A stretch of DNA of 44,183 nt. Source: Acidimicrobiaceae bacterium. Lineage in GTDB: Bacteria > Actinomycetota > Acidimicrobiia > Acidimicrobiales > Aldehydirespiratoraceae. Below, in pieces: positions 9,801 through 16,629 of the stretch. A program made the position numbers and the translations under genes. The stretch covers positions 11,968 through 56,150 of the forward strand of contig VXYK01000033.1 of assembly GCA_009845995.1 (NCBI GenBank), written 5' to 3'. The notes under the pieces were generated by a model. It was not told where the DNA came from and did not search any database. It saw only the letters and a list, made by a program, of their open reading frames with translations. Positions within the stretch are counted from its first letter, which is position 1; every line of letters begins with the position of its first letter.

Positions 9801-10365
9801 TGTGCGTCAAGAGATAGAACTCGGTCCCGATTCTCAAGCCACTGTGCTGGAGATCGATCACGAGGTGCCCGCGGCAGTCAATCCCGCAGTCGAAGTAGCG
9901 CTCGATGTTCTCGAGACCATCCTGGACGCCCGTCTTGTCAGTGATGTTCGCGAAGACATTGGTGCGACGTACGCCGTGAACGTGAGGATTTCCGCCCACT
10001 TCGCTCCTGAGCAGCACATACGCTCGCATCTTGACGCTTCGGGTGCTCCCGATCGGATGGATCAAATCGAAGCGGAAGTCCTCCGCATCCTCAACGATGT
10101 CGCTGCCGGCGAAGTCACCGATGACGAGTATGTGACGGCGGTCGCCGTCGTTGCTTCCAACTATGAACTGGCTTCCAACGCGGGCTTGATTCGTCCGTTG
10201 TCCCGACGGGCGTACGCTCCAGACGACCAACTGCCGACTCCGCAGCGCCTCATCGAAGAACTGGAGAATTTGGAACTTGCTGATGTGCTCGAACTAGCGG
10301 AGGCCATCTACGGGAACGGGCAGTACATCAACATCGTTCGGGTGTTGTCGTCCGCTGATTCCTAG
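6886..10365 (+). CDS. secreted SLH-domain M16 family zinc metallopeptidase
   Basis: Protein of about 1159 residues. A signal peptide (positive N-terminus, hydrophobic stretch VVALTAALLVA, cleavage around SPAGAVA) is followed by three S-layer-homology-type repeats between about residues 40 and 210. These have FSDV, WMANTGITTG and FSPDETLKR-type motifs and presumably anchor the protein to the cell surface. An acidic linker leads into an M16 peptidase region with the inverted zinc motif HFLEH (His307, Glu310, His311) and the distal glutamate in DERGIVRDEY. A second, inactive-looking M16 half follows from about residue 740. It would degrade peptides outside the cell. The ATG at 6886 is used; a GTG at 6880 is equally possible. 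SLH-M16 fusion is unusual. Confidence 0.88.
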   Translation: MGHSASRLSSSLRSGLNRAGLVVALTAALLVASPSPAGAVAGYGDVPAGAWYTDAVQWAVDNGITDLSGPCFSPDVPVSRGEAAVWIYTMENRPDPGTSHPFSDVTDASHNDAISWMANTGITTGTSPTTFSPDETLKRVQAAAFLHRLAGEPSAPTHNFSDVVAPWQQAGVSWMAHTGITTGTTPTTFVPEGTLTRGQLITFLYRYQGEPAVTVNAETPLCDPTEDEGESEAAVVECEDVEAADHESTGTEEGLLPADPAVRIGALDNGLTYYLRCNDSPGGNLTLRLAVNAGSLHEAEPGSGVAHFLEHMLFNGTEKYPGNELTDALQHIGVEFGPDINAYTSYDETVYELETRVDDEEAVDTAFDVLAQWAHAATLNPDDVEDERGIVRDEYRLRYETGDGIVSSAFDRIYVTGSPYEGRHPIGTIDKIESINAQDLRDYYEKWYVPSNMAVIVVGHLPTDELEALVIEHFGAIPAGEEPVQPSTESAFDPEPEFQIAASPGQGYSYLSLDIRLPSWERGTISGERQWWIERIIAIMLGNRLQDAYEQGFLSQTDPTHWNSFGYTDGLRYYGTNLRAEDYETALTDFWSMMLTLRQHGFTEVDLERAATSIIADLEFAVGASSTTQDNSYAARYVSHFLNGADIGTPEHRLEWVSALLDELEPEVLTVRLQEILDQNGLLLLGVAGDAADLPTIEEFTAAFDAAEVGELPEVLQDVDQLLVVPDPVLEVEAGELDVLEGAYEWIFANGARVMFAPSDIAENQVNLQAVSLGGWSAMEPGDRVLTGRLAPRAVQQSGLGDLSPAQLSRYLDGISAAASPFINETTQGVTGAAGTADVETMFQLMHLLFTEPRVDDQAFAEVVNIGEILLQLAQADPGWKAWVAYHRARFGDEFKWFNPIASQAMLDELTAESLLARYMERFSSVDDLNVVVVGDVDRETVERLARTYVATLPSGETDSYLNRRPAPPPGIVRQEIELGPDSQATVLEIDHEVPAAVNPAVEVALDVLETILDARLVSDVREDIGATYAVNVRISAHFAPEQHIRSHLDASGAPDRMDQIEAEVLRILNDVAAGEVTDDEYVTAVAVVASNYELASNAGLIRPLSRRAYAPDDQLPTPQRLIEELENLELADVLELAEAIYGNGQYINIVRVLSSADS

Positions 10366-10371
10366 TTCTGG

Positions 10372-10402
10372 CCTGAGATCTGCCCCGGCGAGATCGGTCA
10401 GG
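10372..10402 (+). terminator. hairpin just after the M16 gene, possible terminator
   Basis: Seven bases after the stop codon, CCTGAGATCT pairs with AGATC-GG-TCAGG to give ten base pairs with a 2-nt bulge around a 9-nt GC-rich loop. There is no T-run after it, so it would be a non-canonical terminator or an mRNA-end stabiliser. A second small perfect hairpin, TATCTG-TTTTT-CAGATA, lies at 10430-10446. Confidence 0.35.
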
Positions 10403-10548
10403 GCGCAGCGCGATCAGACAACGGCCGGTTATCTGTTTTTCAGATAGCTTCCACCGCGAACAATTATCAAACAACGTGCGACAATCGTCGGCTGGTTTCC
10501 TAAGTTGAAACTGCTAGCCGAACGGGGCACCCGAAGCCGCATCTTTGC

Positions 10549-10929
10549 ATGGGCCGAGGGGCTCCAGAGAAGCGGGTGCTTATGCTTGACATGATCCAAC
10601 TTTCCGAGAACCTCGCCGGCCCGATCGGGTCTACAGCGTGGATGAGCGATCCGGCGTGCAGCGGCCATGGCGATCTGTTTTTCGCCCCCTTTGCCGAGCG
10701 TCCCGAGGCGAGGGTTCGGAGGGAAGCCGCCGCGGAGCGAATCTGTGATTCTTGCGTGTCGCTCATTGAGTGCCGCGATTACGCCAGGAAGAACCGAGAA
10801 CTGGGGTTTTGGGGCGGTGAGAGCGAATCGGAGCGGGCGGCAGCTGGTTTCGCGCCGACGACGCCCATCATCGGCCGCAAGCGTGTGGCCGAACAGCGAG
10901 CCCGCGACGCAATGAAGAGTGCCTCTTAG
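10549..10929 (+). CDS. WhiB-family iron-sulfur transcription factor
   Basis: Wbl protein of 126 residues. Four cysteines in the family pattern (Cys37, Cys66, Cys69, Cys75; CDSC plus one) would ligate a redox-sensitive [4Fe-4S] cluster. The turn motif GFWGGESESER (residues 86-96) follows, then a C-terminal basic tail (GRKRVAEQRAR) likely to contact DNA. These are actinobacteria-specific regulators of redox response, development or secondary metabolism, usually acting with sigma factor region 4. The first 11 residues are weakly supported; ATG codons at 10582 and 10591 are alternative starts. It is 26 bp upstream of the formylglycine-generating enzyme on the same strand. The 183-bp gap upstream holds only the two hairpins noted and no clear promoter. 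Confidence 0.93.
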   Translation: MGRGAPEKRVLMLDMIQLSENLAGPIGSTAWMSDPACSGHGDLFFAPFAERPEARVRREAAAERICDSCVSLIECRDYARKNRELGFWGGESESERAAAGFAPTTPIIGRKRVAEQRARDAMKSAS

Positions 10930-10955
10930 TCGAGGTTGACCGCCATAATCAAACG

Positions 10956-11906
10956 GTGACCGACGACGCCTGCTGTTCTCCTGCGCGTCCCGGCGAGGGG
11001 TCGGCGAGTGTTGGTGTCGGCTCTGGAACTGGCGTAGGGGCCGGGTCGGGCGCCCTTGGATCAATCGTCGAGATCCCGGCCGGCACTTTTCTTATGGGTA
11101 CGACCGATCAGCGTTTCCCAGCAGATCGCGAGGGGCCTGTCCGTGAAGTTGCGACCGAAGCGTTTTCTATCGCTTCCCATCTCGTCACCAATGATGACTT
11201 CGCCGCCTTTGTGAAAGCAACCGGGTTGGTCACGCTCGCCGAGTCGGATGGCTGGTCGTTCGTGTTCGCGGGGGTGCTGCCCGATGACTTCTGTGACACC
11301 CGCGGTGTTGTGGGTGCACAGTGGTGGCGGGTTGTCGAGGGTGCGGATTGGCAGCATCCCGCCGGCCCGCACAGCAGTCTCGATGGTCTGGAAGATCATC
11401 CGGTCGTGCATGTGACCTGGACTGAAGCGGCTGCCTATGCCGCCTGGGTGGGCGGGCGCCTGCCCAGTGAAGCCGAATGGGAACGGGCCGCTCGTGGTGG
11501 ACTGGAACAGGCAACGTTTGCGTGGGGTGATGAACTCACACCCGGCGGAATCCCGCAGTGCAACATCTGGCAGGGCACCTTCCCGACTCATAACACACTT
11601 GACGACGGTTGGTATGCAACGTCGCCCGTGGGCACCTACCCGCCCAACGGCTTCGGGTTGTATGACACTGCCGGCAATGTTTGGGAATGGTGCGCCGACT
11701 GGTTCGACGAGGGACGGTCAAGAGTGATCAGGGGCGGGTCGTATCTGTGTCACGACTCATATTGCAACCGCTACCGGGTCGGGGCTCGTTCGTCGAACAC
11801 GCCCGACACGTGCACCGCCAACATGGGAATCCGCGTTGTTCTTGCCGGGCGTGACCGGAGCCGCGCTAGCTTGTCGCCGGGCGTAGCCGGAGCCGGGGAA
11901 GCGTAG
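10956..11906 (+). CDS. formylglycine-generating enzyme (sulfatase-activating)
   Basis: FGE/SUMF1-family protein of 316 residues that oxidises a Cys in the CxPxR motif of sulfatases to formylglycine, using O2 and copper. Unlike many generic FGE-sulfatase-domain proteins, it keeps the catalytic cysteine pair Cys265 and Cys270 in SYLCHDSYCNRYR, as in the characterised Streptomyces enzyme. It also has the family blocks FLMGTTDQRFPADREGP, GRLPSEAEWERAARGG, GLYDTAGNVWEWCADW and NMGIRVV. GTG at 10956 is the start. The first about 40 residues are Gly/Ser-rich and possibly not conserved. The last about 20 codons run into a GC-rich imperfect repeat. No sulfatase gene is in the window, so its target lies elsewhere. 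Confidence 0.93.
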   Translation: MTDDACCSPARPGEGSASVGVGSGTGVGAGSGALGSIVEIPAGTFLMGTTDQRFPADREGPVREVATEAFSIASHLVTNDDFAAFVKATGLVTLAESDGWSFVFAGVLPDDFCDTRGVVGAQWWRVVEGADWQHPAGPHSSLDGLEDHPVVHVTWTEAAAYAAWVGGRLPSEAEWERAARGGLEQATFAWGDELTPGGIPQCNIWQGTFPTHNTLDDGWYATSPVGTYPPNGFGLYDTAGNVWEWCADWFDEGRSRVIRGGSYLCHDSYCNRYRVGARSSNTPDTCTANMGIRVVLAGRDRSRASLSPGVAGAGEA

Positions 11907-11966
11907 GCGAGTAACCGGAGCCGCGTCAGGGTCTCGCCGGGTGCAGCCGGGGCCGGAGCCGCGCTA
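11844..11966. repeat. imperfect GC-rich repeat at the end of the FGE gene
   Basis: GCCGGGCGTGACCGGAGCCG at 11844 recurs in degenerate form near 11876 (GCCGGGCGTAGCCGGAGCCG), 11908 (partial) and 11936 (GCCGGGTGCAGCCGGGGCCG). CCGCGCTAG follows the first and last copies. The array starts inside the last FGE codons and ends at the stop codon of the convergent SDR gene. It may act as a bidirectional terminator or be a decayed tandem repeat. Confidence 0.65.
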
Positions 11967-12746
11967 GAGGCCCAGGTAGCGGCCTCCGTCGACGGCGAGG
12001 GTCTGGCCGGTCATATGGCGTGACAGCTCTGATGCCAAGAACACGGCCACGGGGCCGATATCGGTGGTCGGATCGCCGATGCGTCCGAGCGGAGTCCGCC
12101 CGAGCAGGCGGGCCTCAAGCGTCGGGTTTGCCGCTGTGGCGGTGTCCATTGCCGGAGTCCAGGCCACCGGTGCGATGGCGTTGACCCTCACCCCGTGGGG
12201 GCCCCATTCACGGGCGAGGCTCTTCAACAGACCCCTCTGGGCTCCCTTGACAGCGCCGTAGAGGGGCAGGTGGCCTGATCCTTCAATACCGCTTGGTGAG
12301 GTGAGCAGTATCAGCGAGCCGCCATTGGCACGGAGTTCATCGAAAGCCGCTTGAGCGCAATGGAACACGGCGGTTGTGCTGGTTGCGATCTGCAAGGCGA
12401 TCGTCTCGTCGTCGATCTCTTGGATCGGCCGCGGTGGTCCCGGCGGAGAGACGGCATTGTGGACGACCAGATCGAGGCGACCCCATTGTTCGAGTGCGGC
12501 GGACACCGCCGCGTCCACATCGGCTCGTCGGGTCACGTCGCAGCGGCAGAAGAGAGCCTGGCCGCCTTGGGCGCGGATGGCTTCGGCGGCGGGTTCACCA
12601 TTGTCGGGGCGGCGAGCGGCGATCACCACACCGGCTCCCGCGGCAGCGAGGGCCGCGGCGATACCCTCGCCGACCCCTTGGCCGGCGCCGGTGACTATCG
12701 CCACTGTGCCTTCCAGAAGCCCGCTCATCCCGGCATGCTCAGTCAT
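11964..12746 (-). CDS. SDR-family NAD(P)-dependent oxidoreductase
   Basis: Classical short-chain dehydrogenase of 260 residues. It has the TGAGQGVG cofactor-binding loop (residues 19-26), an active-site Ser in LTSPSG and the catalytic YGAVK tetrad segment. A C-terminal TGQTLAVDGGRYLGL is typical of SDRs. It reduces or oxidises a hydroxyl/keto group, probably of an acyl-CoA or alicyclic intermediate. The ATG at 12746 has an AGGGGA ribosome-binding site 7 bases upstream. It is the last gene of a four-gene minus-strand operon (SDR, enoyl-CoA hydratase, degenerate SDR, this SDR) with gaps of -4, -4 and 12 bp. Confidence 0.9.
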   Translation of the reverse strand: MTEHAGMSGLLEGTVAIVTGAGQGVGEGIAAALAAAGAGVVIAARRPDNGEPAAEAIRAQGGQALFCRCDVTRRADVDAAVSAALEQWGRLDLVVHNAVSPPGPPRPIQEIDDETIALQIATSTTAVFHCAQAAFDELRANGGSLILLTSPSGIEGSGHLPLYGAVKGAQRGLLKSLAREWGPHGVRVNAIAPVAWTPAMDTATAANPTLEARLLGRTPLGRIGDPTTDIGPVAVFLASELSRHMTGQTLAVDGGRYLGL

Positions 12747-12758
12747 CTGGGAATCCCC

Positions 12759-13430
12759 TCATCCGGGCATCCAGAGACCGCCGTCGACCACCAGAGAAGC
12801 GCCGGTGAGCGCGGCGAACGCGTTGGTTGTGAGGGCATCGACTACAAGGGAGACTTCGTCGCTGAGGTCGGGGACCCGGCCCAGGGGAGGGTCGTGCAAG
12901 GAGTTGGCTTCAGCCATGCCTGCGGCGTCGGTCGGTGCCAGGAAGGCGCTCGGGTCCAGAGTGATGGCGTGGACCCGTATGTCGTCTGTGCCCCAAGTTT
13001 TGGCGAGCGATTTGGCCAGCACGCGCAGGCCTTCTGCCGCGCCGGCGAAGGGCGCGAAGCCGTCACCGCCGGCGGAGGCCATCAGCGGCACCAGATACAC
13101 GATCGTTCCTCCGGCGGCGCGCAGCGGTTCGTACGCGGCACGGGCTAGGCGTATGCCTGCTTCGAGTGGTTCGTCGCAGGCTGCGTGCCATTGTTCGGCC
13201 GTCAAGTCGGTCAGCTCCATACGTTGGCGGCACAGAGGCGGGTAGCGGGCGTGCACGACCAGGTCCAGGTGTTCGAGCGTGGGGAACGCGGCGGCCACCG
13301 TGTCGTCGTTGATCAGATCGTCGCCCAGCCGAAGAAGGCTCCAGCCCGCGGCGACCAGGCCGACCCCGACGGAGTCGGCGGGATCGCCGCTGCCGACGAC
13401 TAGGGCGGTGCGAGTCGTCTGCGGCGTCAT
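12759..13430 (-). CDS. degenerate SDR-fold protein lacking catalytic residues
   Basis: Protein of 223 residues whose fold is recognisable as a short-chain dehydrogenase: an N-terminal TALVVGSGDP strand-turn, a central LDLVVHARYPP strand, GTIVYLVPL, and a C-terminal TGASLVVDGGLWMPG. The glycine-rich TGxxxGxG loop is replaced by VVGSGDPADSVG. The Tyr-x3-Lys active site is replaced by FAGAAEG, where the neighbouring SDR has YGAVKG. It is therefore probably not a dehydrogenase and may be a binding or partner subunit for the intact SDR next to it. Its start ATG overlaps the enoyl-CoA hydratase stop (ATGA at 13427-13430), so a longer upstream start is unlikely. Confidence 0.82.
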   Translation of the reverse strand: MTPQTTRTALVVGSGDPADSVGVGLVAAGWSLLRLGDDLINDDTVAAAFPTLEHLDLVVHARYPPLCRQRMELTDLTAEQWHAACDEPLEAGIRLARAAYEPLRAAGGTIVYLVPLMASAGGDGFAPFAGAAEGLRVLAKSLAKTWGTDDIRVHAITLDPSAFLAPTDAAGMAEANSLHDPPLGRVPDLSDEVSLVVDALTTNAFAALTGASLVVDGGLWMPG

Positions 13431-14308
13431 TTGAACCACTCCGGCCAGTCTCGGGAGATTCTCAAAGTCCAGTTCGGATCTCGCTTCTCCATGAAAGACA
13501 TCACGCCTTCTTTGGAGTCCGCGGTGCCCATCAGATGCAGGTGTAGTTCGCGCTCCAGCGTGTTGATCTCTTCGGGCGTCGGCGCAGACATCCATAGCAG
13601 CCGCTTCGATATTCCTGCCGACAGTGGTGCTGTGTGGGTGGCCAGTTCGCGGGCGAGTTCCATGGACTGAGAGAGCACCTCGGCGGCCGGCGCACGAGAC
13701 GTTGCCAGACCCCATTGGACTGCCTCGGTGCCGTTGAACATCCGGCCGGTGAGGATCAGGTCGGCGGCCCGGGCGTAGCCCACGAGGCGGGGGAGTGTCC
13801 AGTGGGAGTGGAGGTCGGCCATTATGCCCCGACGAACTTGCACGATGCCGAGCTTCGCTTCATCGGCGACGATGCGGATGTCGCATTGCAGTGTCATGGT
13901 CAGGCCGATCCCGACGGCGTGGCCGTTGATCGCCGCGATCACGGGTTTGCGAACGTCCCATGGATGGAAATCGTCGAGCGGGTCTGAGGAGAAAGGCGGT
14001 TTCTTGTTGCCGGTGCGGTCGGGTGTGCCGAACACACCGGCGCCGCCCGAGAAGTCGGCCCCGGCGCAGAATGCTCTGCCGGCGCCGGTGATGACCACCA
14101 CACGCACATCGTCATCGGCATCGCAGACGCGCAGGGCAGCGGTGAGTGAGCGACCCATTGCGCCGGAGAATGCGTTGAGGTTTTCGGGCCGGTTCAGCGT
14201 CAGTACCGCTATCTGGTCGTCGAGAGTGGCCGACAGGTCGACGAGTTCGCCCGATTCGGCCAGTTCGACAATGCCTGCCTCAACGTTGCCCATCTCAAGA
14301 TTGCTCAC
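13427..14308 (-). CDS. enoyl-CoA hydratase/isomerase (crotonase family)
   Basis: Crotonase-fold protein of 293 residues. It shows the two oxyanion-hole segments, GRAFCAGADFSGGAG and AAINGHAVGIGLTMTLQCDIRI, and LNRPENLNAFSG near the N-terminus. It would hydrate or isomerise an enoyl-CoA in a degradation pathway. Which one is not clear, since the usual catalytic glutamates cannot be assigned confidently. A GTG start at 14308 overlaps the upstream SDR stop (GTGA). An in-frame ATG at 14293 is an alternative. Coupling to SDR genes on both sides suggests a beta-oxidation-like module: hydration by this enzyme, then oxidation by an SDR. Confidence 0.9.
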   Translation of the reverse strand: MSNLEMGNVEAGIVELAESGELVDLSATLDDQIAVLTLNRPENLNAFSGAMGRSLTAALRVCDADDDVRVVVITGAGRAFCAGADFSGGAGVFGTPDRTGNKKPPFSSDPLDDFHPWDVRKPVIAAINGHAVGIGLTMTLQCDIRIVADEAKLGIVQVRRGIMADLHSHWTLPRLVGYARAADLILTGRMFNGTEAVQWGLATSRAPAAEVLSQSMELARELATHTAPLSAGISKRLLWMSAPTPEEINTLERELHLHLMGTADSKEGVMSFMEKRDPNWTLRISRDWPEWFK

Positions 14309-15150
14309 CGGCGGTAGCCCCCGGGGTGCGGGCGGGTGCCGTCGAGGCTCATGGGTGTGACTCCCTCGCGTTCGAGCAGATTGAGGCTCGACTCGATCTC
14401 GCCGGTGTGGTCTGCGCCGCAGTCGCACAACCATAGGATCGCCTCGCACATCGCCTCCATCGACTCGATCTGGTCTTCGGACAGCATGTGGCCGACGATC
14501 TTGTCGGCGCCTTCGGACATCACCGCCGCGGCGGGTTCGATCGTGTTGATGCGGATGCCGGTGCCGTGAACTTCGCTGGCCATGGCGGTGGTGACTCTGT
14601 TCAGCATGGCTTTCGTTGCGCCGTAGTACCCGTAGACCCCTCTGACCCCGCCCAGGTCGTACGGCGGTCCTTGGGGATGGTTCGCCGTTGCGCTCGAGAG
14701 GTTGACTATCCAGCCCTCGCCTCGTTGTTTCATGGTCGGCATGACTGCCTGCGCGAGATCAACCGGACAGTGGACGTTGAGTTCGACCATCAGACGACGC
14801 CGCTTCAACGGGTAGTCCTCCATTGGCTGGTATATGGCTCCCGCAGCATTGTTGACCAGGATGTCGATCGGCCCGCCGAGCGCTTCGACGGCCTCTGGCA
14901 CAACCCTGGCACGCTCTGAGTCGTCGGTTAGGTCGGCAACGATCAACGCCACTTCGGCTCCGAGTTGTCGGCATTTCTGAGCAGTTTCGTTGAGCGAGCC
15001 ACCCAGAGTCGGATGCTCATCCAGAGTGCGCGCCACCAGAGCCACCGACGCGCCTTCGGCGGCAATCCGCTGCGCTGCCCCAGCCCCAATCCCCCGACTA
15101 GCCCCAGTAATCACCGCCCGTCTTGACGCGAGACGCCTAGTTTCTGCCAT
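14305..15150 (-). CDS. SDR-family NAD(P)-dependent oxidoreductase
   Basis: Short-chain dehydrogenase of 281 residues with cofactor loop TGASRGIG near residue 16, NNAAG (structural NNAG), a LSSATAN segment with the active-site Ser, and catalytic YYGATK. It is the first gene of the four-gene minus-strand operon. The ATG at 15150 lies 27 bp downstream (in transcription sense) of four perfect copies of a 14-bp repeat. The C-terminal about 50 residues extend beyond the core SDR fold (a CEAILWLCDCGADHTGE segment), which resembles larger hydroxysteroid- or acyl-CoA-acting SDRs. The substrate is unknown. Confidence 0.9.
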   Translation of the reverse strand: MAETRRLASRRAVITGASRGIGAGAAQRIAAEGASVALVARTLDEHPTLGGSLNETAQKCRQLGAEVALIVADLTDDSERARVVPEAVEALGGPIDILVNNAAGAIYQPMEDYPLKRRRLMVELNVHCPVDLAQAVMPTMKQRGEGWIVNLSSATANHPQGPPYDLGGVRGVYGYYGATKAMLNRVTTAMASEVHGTGIRINTIEPAAAVMSEGADKIVGHMLSEDQIESMEAMCEAILWLCDCGADHTGEIESSLNLLEREGVTPMSLDGTRPHPGGYRR

Positions 15151-15177
15151 GGCGTGACTCTAGAGGGTCGCTAGGCG

Positions 15178-15233
15178 CAGAGAGAAGTGGGCAGAGAGAA
15201 GTGGGCAGAGAGAAGTGGGCAGAGAGAAGTGGG
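15178..15233. repeat. 14-bp perfect tandem repeat, four copies
   Basis: CAGAGAGAAGTGGG is repeated four times without mismatch (15178, 15192, 15206, 15220). On the minus strand it is pyrimidine-rich (CCCACTTCTCTCTG). It sits 27 bp upstream of the SDR start codon, in the leader or promoter of the operon. Confidence 0.95.
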
Positions 15234-15265
15234 GCCGAGCGGGCAGTTGGGGTGGCGGCGCTTGC

Positions 15266-16561
15266 TCACGCCGCGGAGCGAGGTGTCGTCGCAACATTGC
15301 AGGGGTCGCCAGCGCGGGCAACGCCGCCGATCTGGCCTGGCAGCGGCCGGGCCTCTGTGAAGCGGGGCTCAAGGTCGAAAGCCCTGAACAGTCGCTCGAT
15401 GACGCGAACCATCGCGGTTGTCGAAAATGGCCGGGCTGGGCAGGCATGCGGGCCGTGACCGAACGTGGTGATCGCCTCGTCGGGTAGTCCCTTCGGTGAA
15501 ACGAACTGGCGTCCCCGCCAGCGATCGGGATCGTAAAGGTCGAGGCCCGGAGCGCCAACAAGGTTGGTCAGCGGCAGAAACGTTGCCAGAGTGGCCCCGG
15601 GGGACACGTTGTAGACCGTCGATCCATCGTCAATGACGACGGGTTCGAGCACTGTACGCAGCATGATCGAGCGCTGCGCGATCCGGGTTGACTCCAACAC
15701 GCAGCGCGACGCCAGGTCGGTGTCGGCACCCTGGCCCGAGGCAGAGCGAACTCGCGCCAACACATCGGGATGCTGTACCAGGTGAACCAGTGACCAGCCC
15801 AGCGCCGCGAACATGTTCGACATCGAGCCGATGTGCACCAGGATCACGTCGCGGGCCGCGCCGAGCGCATTCTCGGCAACGGTTGTGTCGCCCCATCGTT
15901 GGATGATCGTTCCCAGCAGATCATCACCGGGCTCGGTCCGCGCGCTGAACGTTTCGATCAGGATCTCCTCTGCCTGTGCCATGGCTTCACGCTCGGCCGC
16001 CTTGTCGGAGACCGCCACCGTGGCCATGCGGGCCGGTCTCACGAATGCCTCGGCCCCGTCGAGCGCGTCCAGCGCTGCGACCAGTTCGCGGAATCGGGGC
16101 GAATACAGGATTTCACGACCCGCCCAACTGGCCAGACCCAACCGGTGTCCGAGCAGACGCGAGAACTCGAACAGGTCGATCTCGTCACCTGGGCTCAGTT
16201 CGGAGAGTTGCAGCGAGATGGCTTCCTCCAAGGCGTCGAGGTAACCGGCTACCGCAACGCGGCCGAACAGCTCGTGGGGCAATGTGCGACGCCCGTCGAA
16301 CAACTCGTCGGGCAGCTTGCGCCTCAACATCTTCCAGTCCGCGATGCCTTTGCTGGCTTGCTTCTCGGGCACCGCGTAGAAGGCGCTCAGTCCCGATGCT
16401 GAGAACAGGAACATGTAGCGGTCCTCACCGCTGTCAACCACGAATGTGTCACCGCATTCAGAACGCGCCCCGCTGATTGTCGCAACCGTGTCGCTCACTC
16501 TTCCGTCCCAAGGCATTACGCAGTTCGCGAGCGGTGGCATGGGTGTGATGATTGGCGGCAT
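15266..16561 (-). CDS. cytochrome P450
   Basis: P450 of 431 residues. It has the haem-binding FGHGPHACPARPF loop with ligand Cys374, a K-helix ESTR (ExxR) motif and the YDPDRW meander segment. The I-helix reads VHIGSMSNMFAALGW, so the usual acid-Thr oxygen-activation pair is missing. This recalls CYP7/CYP8-like or isomerase-type P450s. No transmembrane anchor or redox-partner fusion is visible. The ATG at 16561 is one of several possible starts (a second Met at residue 8). It lies 68 bp downstream of the P-type ATPase on the same strand. It may hydroxylate a sterol- or lipid-like substrate, given its neighbours, but that is inference. Confidence 0.92.
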   Translation of the reverse strand: MPPIITPMPPLANCVMPWDGRVSDTVATISGARSECGDTFVVDSGEDRYMFLFSASGLSAFYAVPEKQASKGIADWKMLRRKLPDELFDGRRTLPHELFGRVAVAGYLDALEEAISLQLSELSPGDEIDLFEFSRLLGHRLGLASWAGREILYSPRFRELVAALDALDGAEAFVRPARMATVAVSDKAAEREAMAQAEEILIETFSARTEPGDDLLGTIIQRWGDTTVAENALGAARDVILVHIGSMSNMFAALGWSLVHLVQHPDVLARVRSASGQGADTDLASRCVLESTRIAQRSIMLRTVLEPVVIDDGSTVYNVSPGATLATFLPLTNLVGAPGLDLYDPDRWRGRQFVSPKGLPDEAITTFGHGPHACPARPFSTTAMVRVIERLFRAFDLEPRFTEARPLPGQIGGVARAGDPCNVATTPRSAA

Positions 16562-16629
16562 GCGTAACTACTGTATTCCGACGCATCGACACGGGATGCT
16601 TGGATCGCCGGCCGGCGTGTCGTTGAACG

